Shown piece by piece: positions 6,796-15,106 of a DNA stretch of 40,053 nt. The stretch spans positions 1 through 40,053 of the forward strand of contig CAMYOJ010000055.1 of NCBI GenBank assembly GCA_947259985.1, written 5' to 3'. How positions within the stretch are numbered: the first letter of the stretch is position 1; each line of letters opens with the position of its first letter. The position numbers and the translations under genes are program-made. The notes beneath the pieces were generated by a model. The model was not told where the DNA came from. It saw only the letters and a program-made list of their open reading frames with translations, and made no database searches. The stretch is from an uncultured Woeseiaceae bacterium. Its GTDB lineage: Bacteria > Pseudomonadota > Gammaproteobacteria > Steroidobacterales > Woeseiaceae.

Positions 6796-8166
6796 ATGAA
6801 AACACTGAATCGACGCGATTTTCTACGCACCAGCGGTGCGGCTGCGTTACTGGCCGCCACGCCGGGGATTGCTTACTCGCAGGTCGTCGGTGGCGCCGGC
6901 CCGTTCAATGACTATCGCGCGCTCGTCTGCGTATTCCTGTTCGGCGGCAACGACTCGTTCAATATGCTGGTACCGAACACGACGGCTGAGTACAACGCGT
7001 ACGCCGCGTCGCGCCAGAACCTCGCAATCCTGCAGTCTGACCTGCTGCCGATAACGCCATTGTCCTTGGGCGCACCGGACTACGGGTTGCACCCGTCGAT
7101 GGGCGGCGTCAAGAACCTGTTCGACGCCGGAAGCGCGGCCTTCGTGACCAATGTCGGGCCACTCATCACGCCGACTACCAAAGAGCAGTTTCTCAACGGT
7201 TCTGCCACGCTCCCGCCGCAGCTGTTCTCGCACAATGATCAGCAGGACCAGTGGTCATCTCTACGCGGCAATGCACAGAGCAAGACCGGCTGGGCCGGAC
7301 GCATGGCCGACCTGATCCTGAGCGGCGTGACCGAGCAGCAGATGGCGACCAACGCGTCGCTGTTCGGCTCGAACCTGTTTCAGTCGGCCGACGAAACGGT
7401 CGCCTATGTCATGGGGCCGAACGGCCCATTGCAGTTCGAGGGATTCTCGACGGATCCGAACAACATCCTGTTCGAGCAGCGCGCGGCGTTCCGGCGTGTT
7501 GTCGAAGCGCAGTACGGCACGGTCTATGAGCGCGGCTTCGCCGAGGTGCAGCGCCGCGCCATCGATGCGGCCGATACGGTCAGCGGCGCCATCGAGAATG
7601 CGCGCCAGGGCGTGCCGGCGTTCACGGCGCCGTTCCCGCTATCGCAGCTGGGCACGCAGCTGGAGACCGTCGCGTACCTGATTGCCGCGCGCGACGAACT
7701 GCAGATGAAGCGCCAGGTGTTCTTTGTCGCGACCGGCGGCTTCGACACGCACGACAACCAGCTTCAGGATCAGCCGGGTCTGCTGGGCGGCATCAGTGAC
7801 GCGATAGCCGCATTCCATTCGGCCACGGTCGATCTCGGTATCGCGGCGAACGTTACGACGTTCACGCAATCGGATTTCGGCCGCACGCTGACGTCCAATG
7901 GCGACGGCACGGACCACGCGTGGGGCGGAAACCAGCTCGTCGTCGGCGGTGCCGTCAACGGCCGGGAACTCTATGGCAATTATCCATTGCTCGCTATCGA
8001 CGGTCCCGAAGACGTCACGGGCGGCCGCATGATCCCGTCGACGTCGGCGGACCAGTACGCGGCGACACTCGCCAAATGGTTCGGAATTCCCGACTCGGAC
8101 CTCGATGCCGTGGCACCCAACCTTGCGAACTTTGCGCAGCGCGACTTAGGGTTTATGATCGCCTGA
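6796..8166 (+). CDS. DUF1501 family protein, Tat-exported
   Basis: The 456-residue protein has a twin-arginine signal (LNRRDFLRTSGAAALLA). The DUF1501 (sulfatase/alkaline-phosphatase-like fold) domain follows: RALVCVFLFGGNDSFNMLVP, DYGLHPSMGGV, FSHNDQQDQWSS, VFFVATGGFDTHDNQ, TTFTQSDFGRTLTSNGDGTD and HAWGGNQLVVGG. Asp, His and Asn residues in these blocks resemble the metal site of the phosphatase superfamily. A good GAGAGAGGAAG ribosome site precedes ATG 6796, 18 bases after the DUF1800 stop. Its substrate is unknown. Export through Tat suggests it folds, perhaps with metal, before crossing the membrane and meeting the DUF1800 lipoprotein in the envelope. Confidence 0.92.
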   Translation: MKTLNRRDFLRTSGAAALLAATPGIAYSQVVGGAGPFNDYRALVCVFLFGGNDSFNMLVPNTTAEYNAYAASRQNLAILQSDLLPITPLSLGAPDYGLHPSMGGVKNLFDAGSAAFVTNVGPLITPTTKEQFLNGSATLPPQLFSHNDQQDQWSSLRGNAQSKTGWAGRMADLILSGVTEQQMATNASLFGSNLFQSADETVAYVMGPNGPLQFEGFSTDPNNILFEQRAAFRRVVEAQYGTVYERGFAEVQRRAIDAADTVSGAIENARQGVPAFTAPFPLSQLGTQLETVAYLIAARDELQMKRQVFFVATGGFDTHDNQLQDQPGLLGGISDAIAAFHSATVDLGIAANVTTFTQSDFGRTLTSNGDGTDHAWGGNQLVVGGAVNGRELYGNYPLLAIDGPEDVTGGRMIPSTSADQYAATLAKWFGIPDSDLDAVAPNLANFAQRDLGFMIA

Positions 8167-8189
8167 TTCTTTTTCAGGACATTCCCCCA

Positions 8190-9995
8190 ATGAGACTACA
8201 TATTCCGGCCATGCTGGCGGCCGTCCTGTTCCTTGCTGCCTGTGGCGGCGGCGAACCGACTGCGACCCAGGAACCCGCAGTTGAAGAAACCACCATCGAC
8301 GCCTCGACGGCGCTGCACGTATTGTTCGAAGAGCACTTCGAGCGTGGTCTCGAGATGAATCCGATTCGGGCGACGTTCATCGGCGATAATCGGTACAACG
8401 ACCGTCTCGCAAACAGCCTGAGCCCGGAATACCGCGCGGCAGACCAGGCAATGGATGAAGAGTTTCTTGCGCGCCTGCTCGAGATCGACCGCGAGGCGCT
8501 CGGCTACCAGGACCAGCTCAGCTACGACCTGTTCCGGATCAATCGCGAAGAGTCGCTCGAAGGCAACCAGTTTCCTTTTCACCTTCAGCCAATGAACCAG
8601 TTTCGTTCGCTTGCGACTTTCTTCGTGCAGCTCGGCAGTGGCAAAGGCGCGCAACCATTCAAGACCGTCAAGGACTACGATGATTTCCTGAGTCGCGCGG
8701 AAGATTTTTCGGTCTATATCGACCAGGCGATTACGAACATGCAGGAAGGCATGCGTGAGGGTGTCGTGCAGCCACGCATCCTCATGGAGAAACTCGTACC
8801 GCAGCTCGAATCGCAACTCGTGGTCAATGCCGAGGACAGCGGCTTCTACGCACCCGTGCGCAATATGCCCGACGATTTCAGCGAGCAGGATCGTGAGCGC
8901 CTGACAGCCGCGTACAAGGAGGCGATCACTAATACGATCATCCCCACTTACGAGCGTCTCGACAATTTCATTGATGACGAATACTTGTCCGCTGCGCGCG
9001 ACACCGTTGGCCTCTACGCACTGCCAAACGGCGAGGCATGGTATGCGTACATGGTGCGATTGCGTACGACGACCGACATGACGCCCGAGGAGATTCACCA
9101 GATTGGCCTCGGTGAGGTCGCGCGTATCCATGGCGAGATGCAGATGGTCATGGACGAGATCGGTTTCGAGGGCGGCCTCAAGGATTTCTTCGACTTCGTC
9201 AATACGGACGAGCAATTCTTCTTCGATGAGCCGGAGCAGCTGATCCAGGGCTACCGGGATATGTCGGATCACATCAGGGAATTGTCGAAGAGCCTGTTCG
9301 AGGTATTCCCCAAGACGCCGTTCGAGGTGCGACGGGTTGAGCCGTTCCGCGAGCGTTCGGCTGCGGGTGGCTCTTACCAGGCCGGCACAGCGGACGGATC
9401 GCGGCCCGGTATCTTTTATGCCAACGCCTATGACATCAAGGCACGCGGCAAATGGGCCATGGAGTCGCTGTATCTGCACGAGGCCATCCCCGGGCACCAT
9501 TTCCAGATCATGATCCAGCGAGAGAATGAGGAGTTGCCCGATTTTCGGCGCTACGGCGGTTTCACCGCGTTCTCCGAGGGCTGGGGCCTGTATGCCGAGT
9601 CGCTGGGCAAGGAGATCGGTGTGTACACGGACCCGTACCAGTACTTCGGAGGCCTCAATGCCGAACTCTGGCGCGCGATCCGGCTCGTCGTCGATACAGG
9701 CATCCATGCAAAGGGCTGGACGCGGCAGCAGGTCCTCGATTACATGTACGCGAACTCGGCCGTGGTCGAAGCGCGTGCCGTGGCTGAGGCCGAGCGGTTC
9801 ATGGCGATCCCCGGGCAGGCGCTGGCGTACAAGGTCGGTCAATTGAAGATTCGCGAGATACGCACCCGGGCCGAAGCTCGTTTGGGCGACCAATTCGACG
9901 TCAAGGCCTTCCACACCGAAGTGTTGAAAGACGGGGCCATGCCGCTGTCGATGCTCGAAGCAAAGGTTGATCGCTGGGTGGAGGCCCGGCTGTAG
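8190..9995 (+). CDS. DUF885 family lipoprotein, probable zinc metallopeptidase
   Basis: The 601-residue protein begins at ATG 8190 with a lipoprotein signal ending LFLAAC followed by GGG. The DUF885 domain fills the rest. The motif LHEAIPGHHFQ near residues 429-438 is the zinc-binding HExxPGHH of the family, and FSEGWGLYAESLGKEIG supplies the downstream glutamate. YMYANSAVVEARAVAEAERF and PGQALAYKVGQLKI are also typical. It is therefore likely an envelope-anchored metallohydrolase, perhaps a dipeptidyl carboxypeptidase-like peptidase. It lies 23 bases after the DUF1501 gene and may be transcribed with it. The TAG stop is followed at once by the palindromic repeat. A start further upstream would overlap the DUF1501 gene and lose the signal peptide. 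Confidence 0.9.
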   Translation: MRLHIPAMLAAVLFLAACGGGEPTATQEPAVEETTIDASTALHVLFEEHFERGLEMNPIRATFIGDNRYNDRLANSLSPEYRAADQAMDEEFLARLLEIDREALGYQDQLSYDLFRINREESLEGNQFPFHLQPMNQFRSLATFFVQLGSGKGAQPFKTVKDYDDFLSRAEDFSVYIDQAITNMQEGMREGVVQPRILMEKLVPQLESQLVVNAEDSGFYAPVRNMPDDFSEQDRERLTAAYKEAITNTIIPTYERLDNFIDDEYLSAARDTVGLYALPNGEAWYAYMVRLRTTTDMTPEEIHQIGLGEVARIHGEMQMVMDEIGFEGGLKDFFDFVNTDEQFFFDEPEQLIQGYRDMSDHIRELSKSLFEVFPKTPFEVRRVEPFRERSAAGGSYQAGTADGSRPGIFYANAYDIKARGKWAMESLYLHEAIPGHHFQIMIQRENEELPDFRRYGGFTAFSEGWGLYAESLGKEIGVYTDPYQYFGGLNAELWRAIRLVVDTGIHAKGWTRQQVLDYMYANSAVVEARAVAEAERFMAIPGQALAYKVGQLKIREIRTRAEARLGDQFDVKAFHTEVLKDGAMPLSMLEAKVDRWVEARL

Positions 9996-10119
9996 GAATA
10001 AGGGGACGAATAAGGGGACAGTTTACTTAATTGCCTGCGTTGACAGAGGAATTCGCGCACCAGCGTCCGCAGGCAATTAAGTAAACTGTCCCCTTATTCC
10101 TGAGTAAACTGTCCCCCCT
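9996..10119. repeat. palindromic repeat copy 1 (GGGGACA...AATTGCC family), with extra half copies
   Basis: A perfect 32-bp inverted repeat occupies 10008-10039 and 10068-10099, around a 28-base loop. The arms contain AAGGGGACAGTTTACTTAAT and continue into TGCCTGCG. An extra end fragment AATAAGGGGAC lies at 9997-10007 and another, GTAAACTGTCCCC, near 10103-10115. The repeat material fills the whole gap between the DUF885 stop codon and the GTPase start codon. Two related copies are at 15449-15535 and 16454-16514. The appearance is that of a REP or miniature mobile element; no transposase is in the window. Confidence 0.93.
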
Positions 10120-11598
10120 ATGAAACTCGACCGCTTCGTCCGGACCGTAATCGCGGTCGCCGTCATTCTCGCGTTTGTCATCGCGACGGCGGCACTGCTG
10201 TTTATTTCGGAAGCGGCGCTCAATGTCTGGGATCGGCTGAAATCCGGGCCGCCCGCGCTTATGTACGCGTATGTCGCGGTCATGCTGCTGTTGGCCGTCA
10301 CGGCGCTCTGGCTGACCTGGCGACTCGTGGTGCGCCGCAAGATCGCGCCAGGCCGGACGGCGCGCGCAGCGCCGTTGACCCGGCAGGAGATCGAAGAGCG
10401 CATTCGCGAGGCCGATGCGAGCGGCGTGGATGTCAGCAGCGCGCGGGCCGAGCTCGAGGAACTCGCGACCCGAAAAGGGGCGATACAGCTCTGTTTCTTC
10501 GGTGAGATCAGCTCGGGTAAGAGCTCACTGATCAAGGCGCTGGTCCCCGACGCCGACGTCGAAATCGACGTTGTGGGAGGCTCCACCGACGCCGTCAGCG
10601 AATACCGCTGGCGCAATGACGAGGGCGCCGAAATCTTGCTCGTCGACGTTCCCGGAATCGGCGGCGGCGACGGCGAACTCTCGACGATTGCCGCGAACGA
10701 GGCGAAACGCTCGCACGTCGTCCTGTTTGTCTGCGACGGTGATCTGACGAGGCCCGAGGTACAGGCAATACAGTCGCTGCTGGCCTTCGACAAACCGCTC
10801 GTGCTGGTGCTCAACAAGGCCGATCGCTTCAACGCGGAGGAACAGGCCGCGTTGATGCAGCAACTCCTGGAGCGCATAGACGCAGCAGGCGGCGAGCCGC
10901 AGCGCGATCATGTCGTGGCCGTGACCGCAGGAGGCGAAACCGATGTCATTGAGAGGCGCTCCGATGGCAGCGAGGAAACGGTTCGCAGAGAGCGGCCCGC
11001 GGACATCGGCGTTCTCGTCGTGGCAATCAACCGGCTGCTAGAGGGCGAGGCCACATCGCTCGACGCTCGTCGCGAGCGTGCTGTTTTCAAAATGGCGGCA
11101 GGCCGGCTGGCCGACGCGGAAACGGCTTATCGCACGCAGCGCTCCGAGCAGATCATCCGCAGCGCAACCAGGAAAGCCGTCATCGGCGCGCTGGCGGCCA
11201 TAAGTCCGGGCACCGACATCCTGATTCAAGGGTATATTGGCACCACGATGACGCAACAGCTATGCGCGCTATTTGGCGCGGCGCCGCGTGATCTCGACAT
11301 CGAGGAGTTTCTATCCATGAGCCAGAGCCGCGTCGGCCGAGCGTTGCCGTTGACTCTGGCGGTCGCGGGCAACGGTCTAAAGGCGTTTCCGGGTATCGGC
11401 ACGGTTGCAGGCGGCATTGTGCATGCGGTGGCTTACGGTTTGATCTTCGATGCCCTCGGGCGCAGTCTCGTGCTGACGCTGACGCGGCACGGGGAACTGG
11501 TACCCGAGGCGGCCGCGAAAGAATTTGAGGAAGGCATCAGTGAGCATTTGGAAGCGGGCGTTCGCCGCATTGCCAAAATGGCGCTGGACGAAAACTAA
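10120..11598 (+). CDS. membrane-anchored GTPase with DUF697-like C-terminal region
   Basis: The 492-residue protein has two N-terminal membrane segments (about residues 8-30 and 45-67) and then a cytoplasmic GTPase domain. G1 is GEISSGKSS (128-136), G3 is DVPGIG (176-181) and G4 is NKAD (232-235). The C-terminal region (about 340-470) is rich in Gly/Ala helices (AVIGALAAISPGTDILIQGY, VAGNGLKAFPGIGTVAGG), as in DUF697/YcjF-type GTPases that associate with membranes. ATG 10120 comes directly after the palindromic repeat and no Shine-Dalgarno sequence is visible, so translation may be weak or unusual. The gene overlaps the next, related GTPase by 59 bases. Function is unknown; membrane remodelling or stress roles are inference. 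Confidence 0.82.
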   Translation: MKLDRFVRTVIAVAVILAFVIATAALLFISEAALNVWDRLKSGPPALMYAYVAVMLLLAVTALWLTWRLVVRRKIAPGRTARAAPLTRQEIEERIREADASGVDVSSARAELEELATRKGAIQLCFFGEISSGKSSLIKALVPDADVEIDVVGGSTDAVSEYRWRNDEGAEILLVDVPGIGGGDGELSTIAANEAKRSHVVLFVCDGDLTRPEVQAIQSLLAFDKPLVLVLNKADRFNAEEQAALMQQLLERIDAAGGEPQRDHVVAVTAGGETDVIERRSDGSEETVRRERPADIGVLVVAINRLLEGEATSLDARRERAVFKMAAGRLADAETAYRTQRSEQIIRSATRKAVIGALAAISPGTDILIQGYIGTTMTQQLCALFGAAPRDLDIEEFLSMSQSRVGRALPLTLAVAGNGLKAFPGIGTVAGGIVHAVAYGLIFDALGRSLVLTLTRHGELVPEAAAKEFEEGISEHLEAGVRRIAKMALDEN

Positions 11599-12886
11599 GC
11601 GCGCCGCGGACGGCGGCGATCACCTGAGCCTCGCCCGCGAGAGTCTGCGCGAGCTGATCCAGGATTCGCGGCTTCCCGAAGGCGTCCGAGAGTCGCTTTC
11701 CCAGGACTATGAGGCCGTTCAAGCGATGCTCGACAAACTCGAGCATGGCCACCTGCACCTGTCGGCGTTCGGTCGCGTCAGTACCGGCAAGTCCTCGCTC
11801 CTGAACGCATTGATCGGCAGGGACACGTTCTCGGTGAGTCCGCTGCATGGAGAGACCCGCCACTCATCGATGCAGGCCTGGGAGCAGGTCGAGGCTGGCG
11901 GCGTGTTTCTTATCGACACGCCCGGACTGGACGAGGCCGGCGGCGAGGATCGCGAGGCGCTCGCCCGGGAAGTTGCGGGGCGATCGGATCTCGTGATTTT
12001 CGTGCTCGACGGCGATATCACCGAAACGGAACTGGACGCTCTGCAAGCCGTCGTTGCACAAGGCCGCCCGGTGCTCGTGGCGCTGAACAAGGCGGACCTT
12101 TACACACCCGACGAACTGGCTGCCCTGCTGCAATCCGTACGCACGAAGACCGACGGCATCGTCGATCCCGACTGTGTGATTGCGGCGGCCGCGCAGCCGC
12201 GACCGCAGGATGTCGTCGAGGTCGACGCCGCCGGCAACGAGCTCATCACGCAAAGGCTACGGGATCCCGACGCTGCCAACCTGAAGCTGAAGCTCTGGGA
12301 CATTCTCGAAGCCGAGGGCAAGACCCTGGCGGCGCTCAATGCGAGCCTGTTTGCCGCCGATCTCTCGGACCAGGTTGGCCGCAGGATTCTTGCCGCACGC
12401 GCCGAGCTCGGTGAGAAGCTCGTGCGCACATACTGCGTTGCCAAGGGCATAGCTGTGGCGTTCAACCCGATACCGGTCGCCGATCTGTTTGCAGCGGCGT
12501 TCATCGACGTCGGCATGGTCGTGCATTTGTCGCGCGTCTACGATCTGCCGCTCAACCAGAAGGAGGCGGGTTCGATCGTCAAGGTCATTGTCGCCGAGTC
12601 GGCAGCACTGATGGGCACTGTGTGGGCGCTGCACTTCGTGTCGAGCGCGCTCAAGGTCGGCACGATCGGCTTGTCGACGATTCTGACGGCGGGCGCGCAA
12701 GGCGCAATCGCCTACTACAGCACTTACCTGGTGGGACGGGCCGCCGCCGAGTACCTCGCGAAGGGCAAGTCCTGGGGAGAAGGCGGGCCCAAGCTGGTCG
12801 TGAAACAGATCCTCGATTCGCTGGACCGCGACACGGTGCTGCGCGACGCGAAGCGCGAGATCCAGGCTCGCCTCGGGCTGAGCTAG
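11540..12886 (+). CDS. second GTPase with DUF697-like C-terminal region
   Basis: The 448-residue protein starts at GTG 11540, preceded by AGGAAGG inside the end of the upstream GTPase gene. The two genes overlap by 59 bases. The GTPase domain has G1 GRVSTGKSS (78-86), G3 DTPGLDE (126-132) and G4 NKAD (183-186). A helical C-terminal part with hydrophobic stretches follows (AFNPIPVADLFAAAFIDVGM, and VGTIGLSTILTAGAQGAIAY). This layout matches the upstream protein without its N-terminal membrane anchor. The pair probably arose by duplication and may act together, as tandem dynamin-like or YcjX/YcjF-type pairs do. No substrate or process can be read from the sequence. Confidence 0.82.
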   Translation: MSIWKRAFAALPKWRWTKTKRAADGGDHLSLARESLRELIQDSRLPEGVRESLSQDYEAVQAMLDKLEHGHLHLSAFGRVSTGKSSLLNALIGRDTFSVSPLHGETRHSSMQAWEQVEAGGVFLIDTPGLDEAGGEDREALAREVAGRSDLVIFVLDGDITETELDALQAVVAQGRPVLVALNKADLYTPDELAALLQSVRTKTDGIVDPDCVIAAAAQPRPQDVVEVDAAGNELITQRLRDPDAANLKLKLWDILEAEGKTLAALNASLFAADLSDQVGRRILAARAELGEKLVRTYCVAKGIAVAFNPIPVADLFAAAFIDVGMVVHLSRVYDLPLNQKEAGSIVKVIVAESAALMGTVWALHFVSSALKVGTIGLSTILTAGAQGAIAYYSTYLVGRAAAEYLAKGKSWGEGGPKLVVKQILDSLDRDTVLRDAKREIQARLGLS

Positions 12887-12889
12887 AAG

Positions 12890-13255
12890 ATGCCGATGGA
12901 TCGCGACACGCGCATGCGCCGGATCTGGGCGACGATCCAGGAGATTCCGCGTGGCCGTGTCGCGAACTACGGGCAGATCGCAGAGATCGCGGGAATCCCG
13001 AGGGGTGCGCGGCAGGTCGCGTACGCGCTGCGGCACGCGCCCAACGGAATGCAATTGCCCTGGCATCGCGTGATCCGTTCCTCGGGAAAAAGCGCATTCG
13101 ACCCCAATAGCCGGCACTTCAGGATGCAGCGAGACCGCTTGCTGGAAGAGGGGGTGGCCGTCATCAACGGTAAGGTCGACATGGGAAAGTATCGCTGGCA
13201 GCCGGACCTTGATGAGTTACTGTGGAAGCCTTCTTCCACGTGGGACGAATCGTGA
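12890..13255 (+). CDS. alkyltransferase-like protein (ATL), catalytically inactive MGMT homologue
   Basis: The 121-residue protein is the DNA-binding domain of O6-alkylguanine-DNA alkyltransferase: IPRGRVANYGQIAEIAG, then RQVAYALRHAPNGMQLPWHRV. Active enzymes have PCHRV at this place; here residue 58 is Trp (PWHRV). That exchange defines alkyltransferase-like proteins, which bind O6-alkylguanine lesions and direct nucleotide excision repair to them instead of removing the alkyl group. The gene starts 3 bases after the GTPase stop and ends with a GTGA overlap to the next gene. ATG 12896 is an equally possible start. The family call is strong. Confidence 0.93.
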   Translation: MPMDRDTRMRRIWATIQEIPRGRVANYGQIAEIAGIPRGARQVAYALRHAPNGMQLPWHRVIRSSGKSAFDPNSRHFRMQRDRLLEEGVAVINGKVDMGKYRWQPDLDELLWKPSSTWDES

Positions 13256-14589
13256 GCGCAGTAAGCAGGATTCGCTCGGTTATCCTGAATATCCTGATAA
13301 GCAGCAGGACACGTCGCCTGCGGCGTGCCGTCGTTGAGTTGCGCCGGCGCTTGCTCCGCAGGCCGCACAAGGTGTCGGTTTTTTTGCAGCTCGATGACCC
13401 GTATTCCTACCTGCTGTCGCATTACCTGCCGAGCCTTGCCCGGCACTACGACATCGATCTGCGCCTGTATCTGTCCGAGGCACGCGGCGGCGGATACAAG
13501 CCTGAGCCCCAGATGCTGGCCGAGTACGCAGTCGTCGATTGTGAACGGCTTGCCCTCGAGCTGGGGATACCGTTTCTCGACAAAGGGGCGACGCCGCCTG
13601 TCGAATACCGCCTCGCTATGCTGGATGCGATCGCGGCGACGGAGGGCCGAAATGATTTTATCGATGAGCTCCTGCAGGCGCTGGCCGTTTACTGGCGAGG
13701 TGATGCCGAGGCCGCATCGCGGCGCAGTGGAAAGGACGACGAGCATGTTGCCGCAGACAGGATCATAGCCGCCTCGAATAAAGTGCAAAGCCGACTCGGT
13801 CATTACAACAGTGCGACCGTGCATTACGCAGGGGAGTGGTATTGGGGTGTCGACAGGTTGCACTATTTGTTCGAACGCCTCGATGCCCTGGGAGCAGCGC
13901 GCGACGAGTCGCCGGCTCCACGGCTCGAATCGTTGCGCCAGGCGACACAGGTGACGTTGCCGGTTGCTCCGCCCGCGGCGGCCAGAGATCTGCCCCCGCT
14001 TGAGCTGTTTCACTCTATACGCAGTCCGTATTCCTACCTGGCGTTGCAACGTACTTTCGACATTGCCGATGCATTCGGACTGCAACTGAAACTGCGGCCG
14101 GTGTTGCCGATGGTAATGCGTGGCATGCAGGTACCGAAACGCAAGCTGCTGTATATCGCCAGGGACGCGGCTCGGGAAGCCGATCGTCGTGGCATCGCGT
14201 TCGGCAAGATCGCCGATCCCGTGGGTGTCGGAACGGAACGCTGCCTGGCGGTGTTTTACTATGCCGAATCGGAAAATCGCGGCCGGGATTTCCTGCTGGA
14301 CGCAGGCGAGGCGATCTGGAGCCAGGCCATCGACGTTTCGGGCGACGCCGGAATGCGCAAGGTTACGGGTAAGACCGGCCTGTTCTGGCCGGACGTACTG
14401 GCCGCCATGGAAAGCGACGCGTGGCGAGGACCTGTGGAGGACAACCGCGAATCGATGATGGCAAGCGGTTGCTGGGGCGTGCCGACACTGCGCATGGGTG
14501 ATTTTGTCGCCTGGGGACAGGACCGCGACTGGTTGCTGGTACGCCACATCGAGGAACTCTGCGACACAGGAGATGGGATACTCGTATGA
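13252..14589 (+). CDS. duplicated DsbA-like / 2-hydroxychromene-2-carboxylate isomerase family protein
   Basis: The 445-residue protein contains two thioredoxin-fold domains of the DsbA / HCCA-isomerase (kappa GST-like) type. The first begins near residue 35 with VSVFLQLDDPYSYLLSHYLP, the second near residue 250 with ELFHSIRSPYSYLALQRTFD. Each carries the PYSYL motif where DsbA has CxxC, so these are not disulfide oxidases but GSH-dependent isomerase-like domains. The second domain keeps the rest of the family pattern (GVGTERCLAVFYYAE and ASGCWGVPTLRMGD). Family proteins usually have one domain of ~200 residues. GTG 13252 overlaps the previous stop (GTGA), and the end overlaps the next gene by ATGA. 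A role in metabolising aromatic or electrophilic compounds is plausible but unproven. Confidence 0.85.
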   Translation: MSAVSRIRSVILNILISSRTRRLRRAVVELRRRLLRRPHKVSVFLQLDDPYSYLLSHYLPSLARHYDIDLRLYLSEARGGGYKPEPQMLAEYAVVDCERLALELGIPFLDKGATPPVEYRLAMLDAIAATEGRNDFIDELLQALAVYWRGDAEAASRRSGKDDEHVAADRIIAASNKVQSRLGHYNSATVHYAGEWYWGVDRLHYLFERLDALGAARDESPAPRLESLRQATQVTLPVAPPAAARDLPPLELFHSIRSPYSYLALQRTFDIADAFGLQLKLRPVLPMVMRGMQVPKRKLLYIARDAAREADRRGIAFGKIADPVGVGTERCLAVFYYAESENRGRDFLLDAGEAIWSQAIDVSGDAGMRKVTGKTGLFWPDVLAAMESDAWRGPVEDNRESMMASGCWGVPTLRMGDFVAWGQDRDWLLVRHIEELCDTGDGILV

Positions 14590-15086
14590 CAACAGTCGTT
14601 TTTTCGCACGGCCAGGAGAGTGGTCCCTGGGGCACGAAGATTCGTGCCATGGCCGAAATGGTCAGGGGCCTGGGCTGTGTGGCGGACAGCATCGACTACC
14701 GTGGAATATCCGATCCCGGTGAGCGAGTCGACAAGCTCAGGCGCGAATGCGCCGGCATCGAGGACCGGCTCGTATTGGTCGGTTCCAGCATGGGCGGACA
14801 CGTGGCCACGGCTGCGGCGGAGGCGCTCGGCGCGGCAGGCCTGTTCGTACTTGCGCCGGCCTACTTCATGCCGGGCTACGAGGACCTGACGCCGCCGCCG
14901 CCGCGCATGCCGATTTGTATTGTGCATGGCCGGAATGATGATATTGTGCCCGCGGAAAACAGTATTCGATTCGCGCGAGCTTGTGGCGCCACGCTGCACC
15001 TGGTTGACGGTGACCATCGGCTGGTCGGGAACATCGAAGAGATCAACGAGTACTTGAGATTATTTATAATAGAGATATCCGAATGA
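14586..15086 (+). CDS. small alpha/beta hydrolase
   Basis: The 166-residue protein is a compact alpha/beta hydrolase. The nucleophile elbow is GSSMGG with Ser68. The acid is in HGRNDDIVP (Asp118 or Asp119) and the catalytic His is in DGDHRL (His144). The N-terminal VVFSHGQESGPWGTK supplies the oxyanion loop HG. There is no signal peptide, so it acts in the cytoplasm. It starts with an ATGA overlap to the isomerase-like gene. Its short length resembles YqiA/RBBP9-like hydrolases. An esterase or thioesterase acting in the same pathway as the neighbours is an inference. Confidence 0.87.
   Translation: MTTVVFSHGQESGPWGTKIRAMAEMVRGLGCVADSIDYRGISDPGERVDKLRRECAGIEDRLVLVGSSMGGHVATAAAEALGAAGLFVLAPAYFMPGYEDLTPPPPRMPICIVHGRNDDIVPAENSIRFARACGATLHLVDGDHRLVGNIEEINEYLRLFIIEISE
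15065..15070 (+). promoter_or_regulatory. consensus -10 element (TATAAT) before the lipoprotein gene
   Basis: A perfect TATAAT lies at 15065-15070 inside the 3' end of the hydrolase gene, 37 bases before the lipoprotein start. No good -35 is visible at 16-18 bases upstream. It may give the lipoprotein its own promoter with help from an activator. Confidence 0.4.
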
Positions 15087-15093
15087 TTCGGAT
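15077..15093. promoter_or_regulatory. 17-bp perfect palindrome, candidate operator
   Basis: ATCCGAAT-G-ATTCGGAT is a perfect 8-bp inverted repeat around one central base. It starts 7 bases after the TATAAT box, where the transcription start would be, and spans the hydrolase stop codon. The size and position fit a dimeric repressor site. As RNA it could only form a poor hairpin with a one-base loop, which favours a DNA-binding role. Confidence 0.4.
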
Positions 15094-15106
15094 TTGGGAG
15101 GAAAAC

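Noticed and set aside
8196-9914. Long open frame on the minus strand across the DUF885 gene
   Set aside because: It is an antisense shadow of a well-supported coding gene in high-GC DNA; its translation has no recognisable domain and no ribosome site.
12890-13255. Active O6-methylguanine-DNA methyltransferase
   Set aside because: The acceptor Cys is replaced by Trp (PWHRV), so it cannot take up alkyl groups.
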